Shown: piece after piece, positions 20,018 through 29,920 of the stretch
Layout: each line of letters starts with the position of its first letter
How positions within the stretch are numbered: position 1 is the first letter of the stretch
NCBI RefSeq assembly: GCF_020171745.1
Contig: NZ_JAIVAH010000002.1
Coordinates: forward strand, 1-64,000
Direction: 5' to 3'
Length of the DNA: 64,000 bases
From: Prescottella equi
GTDB lineage: Bacteria > Actinomycetota > Actinomycetes > Mycobacteriales > Mycobacteriaceae
Position numbers and translations under genes: made by a program
Notes under the pieces: generated by a model
Databases searched by the model: none
What the model saw: the letters and a program-made list of their open reading frames with translations, nothing else
What the model was told of the DNA's origin: nothing

Positions 20018-20644
20018 ATGTTGACTGTGTTCATCGTGGACGATCACGAAGTGGTGCGCCGCGGCCTCGCCGAACTGCTCGATACGGACCCCGACATGCA
20101 GGTGGTCGGTCAGGCCGAGAACCGGTCGCAGGCTCTCGCCCGGATCCCGGCGCTCCGACCCGACGTCGTCCTGCTCGACGTGCGACTGCCGGACGGCAAC
20201 GGCATCGACGTGTGCCGCCAACTGCGGACCAGGATTCCGGATCTACGCTGCCTCGTCGTCACCGCCTTCGCCGACGAGCGCGCCATGCAGGATGCGGCCG
20301 CGGCAGGAGCAAAGGGTTACGTGGTCAAGGACATTCGTGGAATGCAGTTGATCGAGGCGGTGCGCGAGGTCGGCGCGGGTCGCACACTCCCACTGCCCGC
20401 CCCTCCGACAGGGCGGCGCACGCCCCCCGACGATCTGACCGCGCAGGAACGGCGCCTTCTCGCACTACTCGGCGAAGGCCTGACGAATCGCGAAATCGCC
20501 GCCCGCATGTTCCTGGCCGAGAAGACCGTGAAGAACTACGTTTCCCACCTCTTGGCAAAACTCGGTGTGGAGCGCCGCGCCCAGGCGGCGGTACTCGCCG
20601 CACGTTCCGGGGTGACGATGGGAGCTCCGAACTTACGAACCTGA
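20018..20644 (+). CDS. dosR: DosR/DevR-type NarL-family response regulator
   Basis: Response regulator of 208 residues. The receiver domain (1-120) has the acidic pair [11 protein letters not shown] at 8-9, phospho-acceptor Asp54 in [11 protein letters not shown], a Thr in VVTAFADE and Lys in [11 protein letters not shown] LuxR-type helix-turn-helix occupies about 140-200, with [22 protein letters not shown] and [20 protein letters not shown]. Both blocks closely follow mycobacterial DosR as I remember it. ATG 20018 is preceded by AGGAGGT. DosR activates hypoxia, NO and CO genes by binding the box type seen at 19938. It is divergent from usp and its 3' end overlaps the convergent ATPase gene by 12 bp. 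Its kinase gene dosS is 4.6 kb away, not adjacent. Confidence 0.93.
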   Translation: MLTVFIVDDHEVVRRGLAELLDTDPDMQVVGQAENRSQALARIPALRPDVVLLDVRLPDGNGIDVCRQLRTRIPDLRCLVVTAFADERAMQDAAAAGAKGYVVKDIRGMQLIEAVREVGAGRTLPLPAPPTGRRTPPDDLTAQERRLLALLGEGLTNREIAARMFLAEKTVKNYVSHLLAKLGVERRAQAAVLAARSGVTMGAPNLRT

Positions 20645-23296
20645 CGGTCGCCGAGATGTCGCGGCCGGCCTGCGTCTCGACGTTCCACCGATACCGCCGC
20701 GTCGGATCCGCTTGCTCCAGTAGTCCGCCGCGAGCAGAGCCGGCATCCCCGCGATCGCGACGGCCCATCCCGCGATCGACGGCGGGGACTGCCCGAGTAC
20801 CGCGGCGACCGGCCCGATGACCAGCAGCGCGATCAGGATCACGAATTCGGCGGCCACCGCCCACACCAGCATCCGATTGGTCAGCCATCCGAGTTGCCAT
20901 ACCGGACGGGTCGCACTGCGACACGCGAAGGCATTCGCGATCTGTCCGAGGACGACCGCGGCGAACGCCGAACCGGACGCGGTGACCAGCACCGTGCCGC
21001 TCGGAGGGTCGGCGCCGAGGTGCCAGCCTGCGAGCGTGAGCACCGTGAGGAAGGCGATCATCTCGATCGACGACTCGACCGGGCCCAGGACGCCGAACAC
21101 GCGGGTCAGGAGCGGGCGGTCCATGAGATGCCGACGCTCCGGCCGGCGCTCCATCACGCCCTTGCTCGGCGGCTCCCCACCGAGCGCGAGCGCCGGCAAC
21201 AGGTCGGTGACGATATCGAAGCACAGCACCTGCAGAACACCGATCGCGAGCGGGACGTGCCCGCCCGACAACGCCCACACGACGAAGGGCGTGAGCTCGG
21301 CGACATTGGCCGTCAGGTGATAGGTGAGGAACCTCCGGATGTTCGCGTACGTGGCACGCCCCTGCTCCACCGCGGCGACGATCGTGGAGAAGTCGTCGTC
21401 GAGCAACACCAGGTCAGCGGCCGCCCGCGCGACATCGGTGCCGCCCAACCCCATCGCGACCCCGATGTCCGCCTCCCGCAGCGCCGGGCCGTCGTTGACG
21501 CCGTCACCTGTCATCGCGACCACGTGACCGCGGGCCTGGAGTGCGCGGGCGACAGCGAGTTTCTGCTCGGGAGACACCCTGCTCACCACTGCTCCGTCGC
21601 GATCGAGCAGTTCGCCGAGCGCGGCATCGTCAGTCGGCAGATCGCGGCCCTGCAGCACGACGGAGTCGCTGCCGCCTCGGATGAGCCCGATCTCCTGCGC
21701 CACCGCCACGGCGGTGGCCGGATGATCGCCCGTCAACATGACGACCTTGATGTGCGCACGGCGGGTCGCATCGAGCGCATCGGTGACCGCCGGGCGCGGT
21801 GGGTCCTCGATAGCGAACAGACCGAGCAGCGTCAGATCCCGCTCGATCGCCTCCACCGGCGTCGACGCGTCCGGTGCGGCAGCTCCGGCGAGCTGCCGCT
21901 CTGCCACCGCCAGCACCCGCAGCCCCTGTCCCGCCAGGTCGTCCACGGTGTGACGTGCACTCGAGAGTGCGGCGTCGTCCGGTCCCGTGCACAGCGGCAG
22001 GACCGAGTCGGGCGCGCCCTTGAGCATCAAGGTGCTGCCGGACACCACCGACTCACGGCGCCGCACGGGATCGAAAGCGTAGCGCCGTTCGACGGGCATC
22101 CCGACGCGGTTCGGACCGCCGGCCAGGCGGCGCGCGAATGCGTCTATCGCCGCTTCCATCGGATCGCCGACCACTGACCAGGTGCCGTCGTCGAACGAGA
22201 TCCCGCCCTGGGACGCGGTAATCGCCGCGCGCCCCATTCGCGCTCCGGCGGTCCGTGCCGCGGTGGATGCGGTGACCTGGCCCGTCGGCTCGTACCCGTC
22301 ACCGACGACTGCGACGGAGCCGGCGGGCGTCCACGCCCGGACCACGGTCATCCGGTTCTGGGTGAGTGTCCCGGTCTTGTCGGTGCAAATCAGGGTCGTG
22401 GAGCCGAGTGTCTCGACCGCCTCGAGATGTCGCACGAGGGCGTGTCGGCGGACCATCCGCTGCGCGCCCATCGCCAGCGACAGAGTCACTGTCGGCAGAA
22501 GTCCCTCGGGCACGAGTGCGACGGTGACGCCGACCGCGAACAGGAAGCCGTTGTGGGCCGGCGCCCCGACCAGCAACGACAACGCGAAGAAGGCGCACCC
22601 CACGCCGATCGCGAGCACCGCGATGATCCGAACGATCCGGTGGAGTTCGGCGGCCAGCGGGCTCCGCGGGCGCCGCACCCCCGCGGTCAGTGACGCGATC
22701 CCGGCCAACCGGGTGTCGTCGGCGGTCGCGACGCACAGGGCTTCTCCCTGACCGGACACCACATACGTGCCGGCGGAAACGTCGTCGTCCCTCGCCGCGT
22801 GTACCGATTCACTCTCGCCGGTCAGCGTCGACTCGTCGACTGCGAGATCGTCGCTGTGGAGCAGTCGACCGTCGGCCGGTATCCGATCGCCGCTGGAAAG
22901 CAGCATCACGTCGCCGACGACCACGTCGGCAGCCTCGACGACGCGTGGCTCGCCGTCCCGGCGAACTGTCACGGCCGACGGCAGCAGGTCCCGGAGCCGT
23001 TCGGACGCCTTCTCCGCGCGTTCCTCCTGCACGAACGCGAACACCCCGTTCACCAGGATCACGACGACGATCGCGATCGCGAGTTGGGGCATCCCCGCCA
23101 CCATCGCCAGAACGGCTGCCACCCACAGCATCAGCGCGAAGAAGTGGGTCAGTTCCGCGAGCAACTTGCGCCACGCGGGCACCAGCCGTACAGACGGCAG
23201 CACGTTCGGACCGTCGGCGCGCAGACGTGCCGCAGCGTCGGCTGCGGACAGTCCGGTCGCCGCCACTGTGGTTTCGGTTGCCGGCACGCGTGCCAC
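20633..23296 (-). CDS. P2-type cation-transporting ATPase
   Basis: Membrane P-type ATPase of 887 residues with a cytoplasmic N-terminus. The first transmembrane pair is at about 50-90, the actuator domain has TGES at 159-162, and the TM4 motif is [12 protein letters not shown] (259-270). The phosphorylation site D306 lies in [13 protein letters not shown], and [14 protein letters not shown] is followed by about six C-terminal membrane helices. PEGLL and the soluble loop lengths point to the Ca2+ or Na+/K+-like P2 group rather than heavy-metal P1B pumps; there is no N-terminal CXXC domain. GTG 23296 starts 18 bp after pfkB, so both are one operon. Mycobacterial DosR regulons include a P2 ATPase (CtpF), which fits this island. 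Ion specificity is not established. Confidence 0.9.
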   Translation of the reverse strand: MARVPATETTVAATGLSAADAAARLRADGPNVLPSVRLVPAWRKLLAELTHFFALMLWVAAVLAMVAGMPQLAIAIVVVILVNGVFAFVQEERAEKASERLRDLLPSAVTVRRDGEPRVVEAADVVVGDVMLLSSGDRIPADGRLLHSDDLAVDESTLTGESESVHAARDDDVSAGTYVVSGQGEALCVATADDTRLAGIASLTAGVRRPRSPLAAELHRIVRIIAVLAIGVGCAFFALSLLVGAPAHNGFLFAVGVTVALVPEGLLPTVTLSLAMGAQRMVRRHALVRHLEAVETLGSTTLICTDKTGTLTQNRMTVVRAWTPAGSVAVVGDGYEPTGQVTASTAARTAGARMGRAAITASQGGISFDDGTWSVVGDPMEAAIDAFARRLAGGPNRVGMPVERRYAFDPVRRRESVVSGSTLMLKGAPDSVLPLCTGPDDAALSSARHTVDDLAGQGLRVLAVAERQLAGAAAPDASTPVEAIERDLTLLGLFAIEDPPRPAVTDALDATRRAHIKVVMLTGDHPATAVAVAQEIGLIRGGSDSVVLQGRDLPTDDAALGELLDRDGAVVSRVSPEQKLAVARALQARGHVVAMTGDGVNDGPALREADIGVAMGLGGTDVARAAADLVLLDDDFSTIVAAVEQGRATYANIRRFLTYHLTANVAELTPFVVWALSGGHVPLAIGVLQVLCFDIVTDLLPALALGGEPPSKGVMERRPERRHLMDRPLLTRVFGVLGPVESSIEMIAFLTVLTLAGWHLGADPPSGTVLVTASGSAFAAVVLGQIANAFACRSATRPVWQLGWLTNRMLVWAVAAEFVILIALLVIGPVAAVLGQSPPSIAGWAVAIAGMPALLAADYWSKRIRRGGIGGTSRRRPAATSRRPSGS

Positions 23297-23314
23297 CGGT
23301 GCTCCGCTTCGCCC

Positions 23315-24274
23315 CTACGACTGCACGCGGTCGCCGTCCACGGCAACCGCGGGCGGGGCGCGGTGATAGAGCATCTCGATCTCCTCGCGCCGGCACGGAC
23401 GGGTGCCGGGCATCCTGAGCATCGCGGCCCCCGCAGCGATCCCGAGTCGAACCGCGTCGTGCAGGGGCTGGTTGCGCGCCAGCCCGACGGTGATCCCGGC
23501 GAGCATCGCGTCGCCCGCCCCGACCCCACTGCGGATCGCGACGGGGAGGGCCGCGAACCGGGCGGCCGAATGGGCCGTGACGACCAGGGCCCCACCGGCG
23601 CCCAACGACAACACGACGACTTCGCATCGCCCGGCGTCGACGAGTCGGCGGGCCGCGGCGAGCCGAGCCGCCGCGTCGGCGAGGTCGTCTCCGCTCAGCT
23701 CCCGCAGCTCCCGAATACTCGGCTTGAGGAGGTACACGCCGAATCGGCTGCGCTGCAACGATTGTCCCGACGTATCGAGCAGGCACCGCACACCGAGGTC
23801 ACGGGCCGTCGCGGCGACCCGATCGTAGAAGTCCGGTGGCGTACCCGGCGGCAGCGAACCACTCGCGACGATGAATCGGGCGTCACGAGCCACCTCCTCG
23901 AGCATCACCAGGCACTGCTCCTGCTGGGCGCGGGTCAGACGGGGGCCGGGGAGCACGAAGCGGTACTGCTCGCCGGAGCTGTCCTCGTCGACGGTGAAGC
24001 TCTCGCGAGTGGCGCCGTCGATCGGGATGCGGCGCGTCCATACGCCCTCCTTGTCGAGCAGTCCGCCGAGCACCCCACCCGTGGCGGAGCCGACGGGAAA
24101 CACCGCGACGACGGACTCGCCGAGCACTCGCACGATCCGGGCGACATTGATCCCCCCACCGCCGGGGTCGTAACGGGGCTCGCTACAGCGAATCTTGTCG
24201 GTGGGGCCGACTCGTTCGGCAGTCGTCGAGATGTCGAGCGCCGGATTCATGGTGAGCGTGACGATCGCCGGCAT
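23315..24274 (-). CDS. pfkB: PfkB-family sugar kinase (phosphofructokinase-like)
   Basis: Ribokinase-fold kinase of 319 residues, probably phosphorylating fructose 6-phosphate, fructose 1-phosphate or tagatose phosphate. It starts VTLTMNPALDIST, typical of 1-/6-phosphofructokinases of the PfkB group. The first signature is PGGGGINVAR (38-46). SGSLPPGTPPDFY follows, then the anion-hole/catalytic motif GVGAGDAMLAG (250-260) with base Asp255. ATG 24274 lies inside a longer open frame; it has GGGAGG upstream and matches the family N-terminus. It is divergent from the hydrogenase operon across a 142-bp gap with a DosR-box-like palindrome, and is followed by the P-type ATPase. A DosR-regulated PfkB exists in mycobacteria, supporting a role in anaerobic glycolytic flux. 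Confidence 0.9.
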   Translation of the reverse strand: MPAIVTLTMNPALDISTTAERVGPTDKIRCSEPRYDPGGGGINVARIVRVLGESVVAVFPVGSATGGVLGGLLDKEGVWTRRIPIDGATRESFTVDEDSSGEQYRFVLPGPRLTRAQQEQCLVMLEEVARDARFIVASGSLPPGTPPDFYDRVAATARDLGVRCLLDTSGQSLQRSRFGVYLLKPSIRELRELSGDDLADAAARLAAARRLVDAGRCEVVVLSLGAGGALVVTAHSAARFAALPVAIRSGVGAGDAMLAGITVGLARNQPLHDAVRLGIAAGAAMLRMPGTRPCRREEIEMLYHRAPPAVAVDGDRVQS

Positions 24275-24357
24275 CGCAGGGCGCCTCCCTCGGACAGGAT
24301 GCGGTCGGCGCCCGCATCCTCCCATCCGATCGTGCGTGGCCCGCGGTACGCCGAACA

Positions 24358-24371
24358 GGGCCGAAGGGCCC
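24358..24371. promoter_or_regulatory. Candidate DosR box, pfkB-hydrogenase intergenic
   Basis: GGGCCGAAGGGCCC (reverse strand GGGCCCTTCGGCCC) matches 10 of 12 defined positions of the DosR core. It lies 45 bp upstream of the first hydrogenase gene and 83 bp upstream of pfkB, so it could serve both directions. Confidence 0.6.
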
Positions 24372-24416
24372 TTCACACACACCGACGGACCTGCCCCAAT
24401 GGACGGGAGGAGTGCC

Positions 24417-25550
24417 ATGGACACGATGAACACGGCGGTCATCGACAGACGCGATCTCGATGACCTGATCCGGGTGCTGCGCGACGACGGGCGCCGCGTG
24501 GTGGGTCCAACGGTGCGCGAGAGCGCCGTCGTCCTGGGCGACCTCGAGTCCGGCGCCGACCTGCCCGACGGCTGGGGTGTGGTCACGGCGCCGGGCGAGT
24601 ACCGGCTCGAGCGCCGCGATGACGGCGCGGTCTTCTCCCACTCGGCTGGACCGATGTCGTGGAAGACGTTCGTCCATCCACCTCGGCAGGTGTTGTGGTC
24701 GGAGTCCGGTGGGACGTTCTCCGGTCCGGACGCCGAGGAGCCCCGTTTCGCATTTCTCGGCGTGCGTGGCTGCGATCTCGCGGCGATCCGTACGCTGGGC
24801 ACCGTGCTGGGCGCCGACCCGGGCGGCCACACCGCCCGAGTCCTCGCAGACCTCGTGGTGATTGCGGTGAACTGCATCGAACCGGGTGGGGTGTGTTTCT
24901 GCGCCTCGATGGGCACCGGACCCGGCGTCGGCGGCGGCTACGATCTCGCGCTCACCGAACGCATCGACGATCGCGGGCACCGGTTCGTCGTCGACGTCGG
25001 CACCGAGACGGGGGCCCGCCTGCTCGCGCGGATCCCGCACACCGCCGCCACCCGGGCCGACGCCGACGAGGCGTGCGCGGCCGTCGACGACGCGCGCGGA
25101 CGGATGGGACGCGCGATGCCTGACGTGGACCTGCGGGAGTTGTTGCGCGCCGCCCGCGACGAACCGGTGTGGGACGACGTCGCCGACCGCTGCCTCACCT
25201 GCGGAAACTGCACGATGGTGTGTCCGACGTGCTTCTGTACCAGCGCCGAGGATGTGAGCGAACTGGGCGGCGAGGGCACCGAGCGGCAGCAGCGGTGGGC
25301 ATCGTGCTTCGAACTCGACTACTCGCACCTGCACGGCGGGAACGTCCGCACCACCGGCGCAGCACGCTACCGCCAGTGGATGACGCACAAGCTCGGTACC
25401 TGGTTCGACCAGTTCGGTTCGTCCGGCTGCGTCGGGTGCGGGCGCTGCATCGACTGGTGTCCGGTCGGGATCGACATCACCGCCGAGGCCGCGCGGCTCA
25501 GCGGTGCGCTGCCGGCATTCGACGCCGAGGACCGGGGGCACGGGCTGTGA
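24417..25550 (+). CDS. hyhB: [NiFe] hydrogenase iron-sulfur (beta/HydB-like) subunit
   Basis: Ferredoxin-like subunit of 377 residues of a group-3b-type bidirectional hydrogenase, carrying electrons between the diaphorase and hydrogenase modules. Two C-terminal [4Fe-4S] motifs are visible: C259/C262/C265/C269 in CLTCGNCTMVCPTC and C338/C341/C344/C348 in CVGCGRCIDWCPVG. Further conserved cysteines are at 119, 153, 160 and 162. The N-terminal half (RFAFLGVRGCDLAAI) is characteristic of HydB/anaerobic sulfite-reductase subunit A proteins. ATG 24417 has GGGAGGAG at ideal distance; an in-frame ATG at 24399 overlaps that site. It is the first gene of a tightly overlapping operon with a DosR-like box 45 bp upstream. 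Confidence 0.9.
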   Translation: MDTMNTAVIDRRDLDDLIRVLRDDGRRVVGPTVRESAVVLGDLESGADLPDGWGVVTAPGEYRLERRDDGAVFSHSAGPMSWKTFVHPPRQVLWSESGGTFSGPDAEEPRFAFLGVRGCDLAAIRTLGTVLGADPGGHTARVLADLVVIAVNCIEPGGVCFCASMGTGPGVGGGYDLALTERIDDRGHRFVVDVGTETGARLLARIPHTAATRADADEACAAVDDARGRMGRAMPDVDLRELLRAARDEPVWDDVADRCLTCGNCTMVCPTCFCTSAEDVSELGGEGTERQQRWASCFELDYSHLHGGNVRTTGAARYRQWMTHKLGTWFDQFGSSGCVGCGRCIDWCPVGIDITAEAARLSGALPAFDAEDRGHGL

Positions 25551-25993
25551 CGGGGCCACTGTTGCTGCCGGGCCTGTCCGATGCGGCGCGGGACCGGCTC
25601 GCAGAGTTGTCCACTCCCGCGTTGTGGGTGCCGGGCGAGATCGTCTTCCACGAGGGTGAGCCCGCCCGGCGGTGTTGGTTGCTGCGGCGCGGACGAGTGC
25701 AGCTCAGTACCGCGGTGCCTGGTCGCGGCGACGTGGTGATCGAGACGCTGTCCGGCGGCGACGTGCTGGGGTGGTCGTGGCTGCGGCCGCCGGAGGTGTG
25801 GAGTTTCGGAGCGCGTGCGGCCGAACCGACCGAGGCGCTGCAGATCGACGTCGCGGCGCTGCATGAGGCGGCCGACCGGGATCCCGTGTTCGGGTACGCG
25901 GTGGCACGCGCGATGTCGGGACTGCTGCTCGACCGTCTGCAGGCGACGCGGGCCCGGCTGCTCGATCTGTACGCGAACCGAGGTAAGTCGTGA
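25547..25993 (+). CDS. Stand-alone cyclic-nucleotide-binding-fold protein
   Basis: Protein of 148 residues comprising one cNMP-binding beta-barrel ([36 protein letters not shown]) and C-terminal helices, but no helix-turn-helix, so it is not a Crp/Fnr transcription factor. The phosphate-binding cassette is unusual: after GDVLGWSW comes [15 protein letters not shown] rather than the GExxLxxxxRxAT of cAMP binders. The ligand may therefore not be cAMP. The GTG start overlaps the previous stop and its own end overlaps the next start, so it is stoichiometrically tied to the hydrogenase subunits. A role as regulatory or assembly subunit of the complex is inference. Confidence 0.82.
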   Translation: MTGPLLLPGLSDAARDRLAELSTPALWVPGEIVFHEGEPARRCWLLRRGRVQLSTAVPGRGDVVIETLSGGDVLGWSWLRPPEVWSFGARAAEPTEALQIDVAALHEAADRDPVFGYAVARAMSGLLLDRLQATRARLLDLYANRGKS

Positions 25994-26823
25994 CCGGGCC
26001 GACATCGGTGCTGGTCCCGACAGCTCACCGGGTGCTGCACCGGACGGTGGAGACACACGACTCGGTCACTCTCGAGTTGGCACCCACCGGCGCTGCGCTG
26101 CCGGGGTTTCGGCCCGGGCAGTTCATGATGCTGTGCGCGCCGGGGATCGGAGAGATCCCGATCTCGGCGTGCGGAGATCCGACGCGCAGCGACGGAGTCC
26201 TCACCCACACGGTGCGCAGCGTCGGGCCCGCGAGCGCGGCGCTGCACGACGCACCGGTCGGCACCGTCGTCGGTGTGCGCGGCCCGTTCGGGACCGAATG
26301 GAACCTCGACGGCGCCGCGGGCGGAGACCTGGTGATCGTCGCGGGCGGAGTCGGCCTCGCGGCGGTGCGAGCGCCGATGCTCGCTGTCATCGCACACCGG
26401 GCGCGGTACCGAAACGTCACACTCGTGGTCGGGGCCCGCAGTCCGGACGAGATCCTCTACCGCCGCGAACTCGACGGTTGGCGCCGCACGGGGATCGACG
26501 TCGTGGTGACCATCGACCAGCCCACTCGGGACTGGACCGGGCCGGTCGGGTTCGTCACCGAGGTGCTCACCCGGTTGACGGTGGTACCGGAGCGAACGCA
26601 CGCCCTCGTCTGCGGACCCGAGGCGATGATGCGGTTCTCGGTCCGCACCCTCGACGGCCACGGCGTCGAACGCCGCCGGGTGCAGGTCTCGCTCGAGCGG
26701 AACATGCAGTGCGGCGTCGGTGTCTGCGGGCACTGCCAACTCGGCGAGCTACTGCTCTGCCGCGACGGCCCGGTCGTCGACTACACCGTCGCCGGCCCGC
26801 TCCTGCACACCCGGGAGTTGTGA
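25990..26823 (+). CDS. hyhG: Hydrogenase FAD/NAD(P)-binding (gamma/HydG-like) subunit
   Basis: Diaphorase subunit of 277 residues linking NAD(P)H to the iron-sulfur chain of the hydrogenase. A ferredoxin-reductase-type FAD domain ([23 protein letters not shown]) is followed by an NAD(P) Rossmann domain ([23 protein letters not shown]). At the C-terminus is a [2Fe-2S] motif: C241, C246, C249 and C257 in [17 protein letters not shown]. This architecture matches archaeal sulfhydrogenase gamma and dihydroorotate-dehydrogenase electron-transfer subunits; the operon decides in favour of hydrogenase. GTG start overlaps the previous stop, and its own stop overlaps the next ATG (TGATG). Confidence 0.9.
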   Translation: MTGPTSVLVPTAHRVLHRTVETHDSVTLELAPTGAALPGFRPGQFMMLCAPGIGEIPISACGDPTRSDGVLTHTVRSVGPASAALHDAPVGTVVGVRGPFGTEWNLDGAAGGDLVIVAGGVGLAAVRAPMLAVIAHRARYRNVTLVVGARSPDEILYRRELDGWRRTGIDVVVTIDQPTRDWTGPVGFVTEVLTRLTVVPERTHALVCGPEAMMRFSVRTLDGHGVERRRVQVSLERNMQCGVGVCGHCQLGELLLCRDGPVVDYTVAGPLLHTREL

Positions 26824-27593
26824 TGGCCTCCCCACCGACACTGGCCGTATGGAAGTTCGCGTCGTGCGACGGCTGCCAGCTCTCGCTCCTCGACTGCGAG
26901 GACGAGCTGCTCACGGTGGCAACCGAACTCGACATCGCGCACTTCCTGGAGATGTCGAGCGCGTCGGTCGCGGGGCCCTACGACCTCTCGCTCGTCGAGG
27001 GCTCGGTCACCACGGCGGAGGACGTCGAACGGATCCACCGGATCCGCGACGCCTCGGAACACCTCGTCACGATCGGTGCGTGCGCGACCGCAGGCGGGGT
27101 CCAGGCGCTGCGCAACTTCGGCGACGTCGCCGAGTTCGCCGCGGCCGTGTACGCGAGCCCCGAGTACATCGACACACTCGCGACGTCGACGCCGATCTCG
27201 GCGCACGTGCCGGTGGATTTCGAACTGCGCGGCTGCCCGATCGACCGCCGGCAGCTCATCGAGGTGATCACCGCGTTCCTCGCCGGCCGCTCCCCGAACG
27301 TGCCCGACACCAGCGTGTGCAACGAGTGCAAGCGGCGCGGGCTGACGTGCGTCATGGTCGCCGACGGTACCCCGTGCCTGGGTCCGGTCACGCACGCCGG
27401 TTGCGGCGCACTGTGTCCCGCGCATTCACGGGGGTGCTACGGATGCTTCGGTCCCACAAAGGATCCCAACATCACGTCGCTGGCCGGCTGGTTACGCCGC
27501 TGCGGCATGGACGACGCCGGCATCGGCCGGGTGTTCTCGACGTTCAACGTCGCCGCACCCGAGTTCGACGAGGGGCGCCGCCATGGGCAGTGA
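26823..27593 (+). CDS. hyhS: [NiFe] hydrogenase small subunit (delta/HydD-like)
   Basis: Small subunit of 256 residues carrying iron-sulfur clusters that receive electrons from the nickel site. The proximal cluster ligands begin at C15 and C18 in [23 protein letters not shown] and [10 protein letters not shown] correspond to further conserved ligand segments. The C-terminal region is rich in cysteines ([29 protein letters not shown]). No Tat leader is present, so the enzyme is cytoplasmic, as expected for group 3. The gene overlaps the previous gene by one base and the large-subunit gene by 11 bp. Confidence 0.93.
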   Translation: MASPPTLAVWKFASCDGCQLSLLDCEDELLTVATELDIAHFLEMSSASVAGPYDLSLVEGSVTTAEDVERIHRIRDASEHLVTIGACATAGGVQALRNFGDVAEFAAAVYASPEYIDTLATSTPISAHVPVDFELRGCPIDRRQLIEVITAFLAGRSPNVPDTSVCNECKRRGLTCVMVADGTPCLGPVTHAGCGALCPAHSRGCYGCFGPTKDPNITSLAGWLRRCGMDDAGIGRVFSTFNVAAPEFDEGRRHGQ

Positions 27594-28917
27594 CGATCCC
27601 CCTGATGTTGCCCAGGGCGCGCCCGACGCGGCCGAGCGGCGGCGGCTCACGGTTCGGGCGCTGGCCCGGGTGGAGGGCGAGGGCCGGCTCGACGTCACCG
27701 TCCGGTCCGGCACGGTCGAGCACGCCCGGCTCGACATCTACGAGCCGCCCCGCTTCTTCGAAGCGTTCCTCCGGGGGCGTGACTTTCGCGAGCCGCCGGA
27801 CATCACGTCCCGGATCTGCGGGATCTGCCCGGTCGCCTACCAGGTGAGCGCATGCAACGCCCTCGAACAGGCCTGCGGCGTGACCGTGAATCCACGGGTG
27901 CGGGCGCTGCGGCGGCTGCTGTACTGCGGCGAGTGGATCGCCAGCCACACGCTGCACATCTACTTCCTGCATGCGCCGGACTTCCTCGGATTGGACGACT
28001 CGATCCAACTCGCCCGCCGCGACCGGCGCGCCGTCGAGCGGGGGCTCGCGCTCAAGAAGGCCGGCAACGCAATCCTCGAGACGATCGGCGGGCGCCCGAT
28101 CCATCCGGTGAACGTCCGGGTCGGCGGGTTCTATCGGGCCCCGACCCGGGGCGACCTCGATGCCCTCGCCGACACCCTGCGTCGCGCTCTCGACGACGCA
28201 CTCGACACCGTCCGCTGGGTGGCCGGATTCGACTTCCCCGACGTGCGCCTCGATCCGATCCTGGTCGCGTTGCACGACGACGCCGGGTACGCGATCGAGG
28301 ACGGCGTGGTCCGCACCAGTGCCGGCGATCGGTTCCCCGGCGCCGCGTTCGGTGATCATGTGCGCGAGCGTCAAGTTCCCGAGTCGACGGCACTGCACGC
28401 CCGTCTGGACGGCGCTCCCTACCTGACCGGGCCACTGGCCCGGTACTCGCTCAACGGCGGGCAGCTCACCGGCGCCGCACGGGATGCCGCCACCGCGGCC
28501 GGGCTGGGCGAGGAGTGCCGGAACCCTTTCCGCAGCATAATTATTCGTGCAGTGGAGGTCACGTTCGCGGTAGAGGAAGCGCTGCGGATCATCGACACCT
28601 ACGAACGTCCCGAACCGCCGTCCGTTCCGGTCGCAGCGCGCGCAGCCACCGGGCACGGGGTGAGCGAGGCGCCGCGCGGGTTGCTCTACCACCGGTACGT
28701 GCTCACCGACGACGGGTCGATCCGAGCCGCCGACATCGTTCCCCCGACCGCACAGAATCAGGACGTCATCGAGGCCGATCTCGTCGACCGGATCGGCGAA
28801 CACCTCGACCTCCCCGACGCGGCTCTGACCACGCTGTGCGAACGGATCATTCGCAACCACGACCCCTGCATCTCGTGCGCCACTCACTTCCTCGATCTGA
28901 AGGTGACGCGCCGATGA
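27583..28917 (+). CDS. hyhL: [NiFe] hydrogenase large (catalytic) subunit, group 3b-like
   Basis: Catalytic subunit of 444 residues holding the NiFe(CN)2CO centre, for reversible H2 oxidation or proton reduction. The N-terminal L1 motif RICGICPV gives C79 and C82; the C-terminal L2 motif DPCISCATH gives C429 and C432. Nine residues (FLDLKVTRR) follow His435, consistent with a cleavable tail removed by the endopeptidase encoded next. Group 3b is inferred from the beta/gamma/delta/alpha gene set and absence of a Tat signal; the same type in M. smegmatis (Hyh) is, to my knowledge, DosR-controlled and hypoxia-induced. No hypABCDEF genes are in the window. Confidence 0.94.
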   Translation: MGSDDPPDVAQGAPDAAERRRLTVRALARVEGEGRLDVTVRSGTVEHARLDIYEPPRFFEAFLRGRDFREPPDITSRICGICPVAYQVSACNALEQACGVTVNPRVRALRRLLYCGEWIASHTLHIYFLHAPDFLGLDDSIQLARRDRRAVERGLALKKAGNAILETIGGRPIHPVNVRVGGFYRAPTRGDLDALADTLRRALDDALDTVRWVAGFDFPDVRLDPILVALHDDAGYAIEDGVVRTSAGDRFPGAAFGDHVRERQVPESTALHARLDGAPYLTGPLARYSLNGGQLTGAARDAATAAGLGEECRNPFRSIIIRAVEVTFAVEEALRIIDTYERPEPPSVPVAARAATGHGVSEAPRGLLYHRYVLTDDGSIRAADIVPPTAQNQDVIEADLVDRIGEHLDLPDAALTTLCERIIRNHDPCISCATHFLDLKVTRR

Positions 28918-29375
28918 GCGGACAGGCGAACACCGTTGTCGTCGGTCTCGGCAACGAGTTCCGGCGGGACGACGGCTTCGGCCCCGCGGTGGTCCGGGCA
29001 CTGGACGGACGGATTCCGCCAACCACCACGGTCACCACGGTCACCGATGCGACCGACCTGCTCGACGCCTGGGCGGGAAGGCAATTGGCGATAGTCGTCG
29101 ATCTCGTCCTGCCGGACCTGATTCGCCCGGGCCGGGTGCAGCGGTGGGTCCTCGGCGACGACGCCGGTCCGCTGGACAGCCACGGCATCGACGTGGCGGC
29201 CGCGCTCGCCCTCGCGCACGCGCTCGGCACGGCACCCGGACACGCGATCCTGTATGCGACGGCGAGTCGTGATGTGGGGTTCGGGCAGCACCTCTCGCCC
29301 CCGGTACGGCGGGCCGTGGAGGTCACGACCGACGCCATCGCCGCAGAGGTGACATCAGGGCTACGAATCGAATGA
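28914..29375 (+). CDS. Hydrogenase maturation endopeptidase
   Basis: HyaD/HycI-family nickel-dependent protease of 153 residues that trims the large-subunit C-terminus after nickel insertion. It shows the family N-terminus VVVGLGNEFRRDDGFGPAVV, with the metal-binding Glu and Asp, and a conserved central Asp in AIVVDLV. The family's HGID-type motif is present as SHGIDVAA. Start overlaps the large-subunit stop (ATGA). It completes a six-gene operon 24417-29375. Confidence 0.92.
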   Translation: MSGQANTVVVGLGNEFRRDDGFGPAVVRALDGRIPPTTTVTTVTDATDLLDAWAGRQLAIVVDLVLPDLIRPGRVQRWVLGDDAGPLDSHGIDVAAALALAHALGTAPGHAILYATASRDVGFGQHLSPPVRRAVEVTTDAIAAEVTSGLRIE

Positions 29376-29407
29376 TCCTGCTACCGGGCCGCTTTCCGGC
29401 GCACCCG

Positions 29408-29851
29408 TCAGCGCGTCTCGAGCACCAGCAGGTAACCACCGCCGCCCGCGTCGATGCGGGTCGACAGATCGAGATCCGGTGCGAAACGCGACAGCCGGTC
29501 GAGCAACCACTCCGCGGCGGCCTTCGCGTCCGACTCACCGGGGCACCGCGCCACGGCTACCCGGCCGCCCTTGCGGCTCAACTGCTCCACGACCCCGACG
29601 ATCGGCGCGGGGTCGACCACGAACAGGTGGTCCGGCCACGGCACGACGGGCTTGACCGCACCCTTCTTGGTGTTGCACGCACGGTGCGCCAGCCGCTCCT
29701 GGACGGCCTTGGCCTTGCTCTTCTTCGCCGTCGCGATGCCGTCGACGCTCGGGCCGCGGGGATCGTTGACGGACATGTCGGGGTCGACCGGTTCGTCGCA
29801 CAGCCAGCAGCGCCAGCCGTCACGATCACCGATTTCCTGCAGGTTGCTCAC
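29408..29851 (-). CDS. HNH-like small protein, uncharacterised
   Basis: Protein of 147 residues with zinc-finger-like CWLCDEPVDPD near residue 15 and a downstream LAHRACNTKKG segment, together resembling the CxxC...H..C frame of HNH nucleases. The canonical central Asn/His residues are not all evident, so activity is uncertain. The C-terminal 60 residues (GGRVAVARCPGESDAKAAAEWLLDRLSRF) look like an extra alpha/beta unit ending in GGGGYLLVLETR. The GTG start at 29851 has no ribosome site and lies 6 bp from a 13-bp hairpin that ends the upstream ABC-permease gene. An internal start is possible. Confidence 0.6.
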   Translation of the reverse strand: MSNLQEIGDRDGWRCWLCDEPVDPDMSVNDPRGPSVDGIATAKKSKAKAVQERLAHRACNTKKGAVKPVVPWPDHLFVVDPAPIVGVVEQLSRKGGRVAVARCPGESDAKAAAEWLLDRLSRFAPDLDLSTRIDAGGGGYLLVLETR

Positions 29852-29857
29852 GCGAAA

Positions 29858-29893
29858 ACGGTACCTTCGCCGCCGAAGCCGCGAAGGTACCGT
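29858..29893 (-). terminator. Strong hairpin downstream of ABC permease gene
   Basis: Perfect 13-bp arms ACGGTACCTTCGC (29858-29870) and GCGAAGGTACCGT (29881-29893) around a 10-nt loop. On the minus strand it is followed by TTTTCGCG, so it fits an intrinsic terminator of the ABC transporter operon ending at 29921. Its proximity to the next gene's start could also affect that gene's translation. Confidence 0.7.
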
Positions 29894-29920
29894 CCCCTGT
29901 TCCCGATCGAGCGGGACCGC

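Noticed and set aside
22799-24463. 554-codon plus-strand frame
   Set aside because: Overlaps the P-type ATPase and PfkB genes in antisense; no recognisable protein features.
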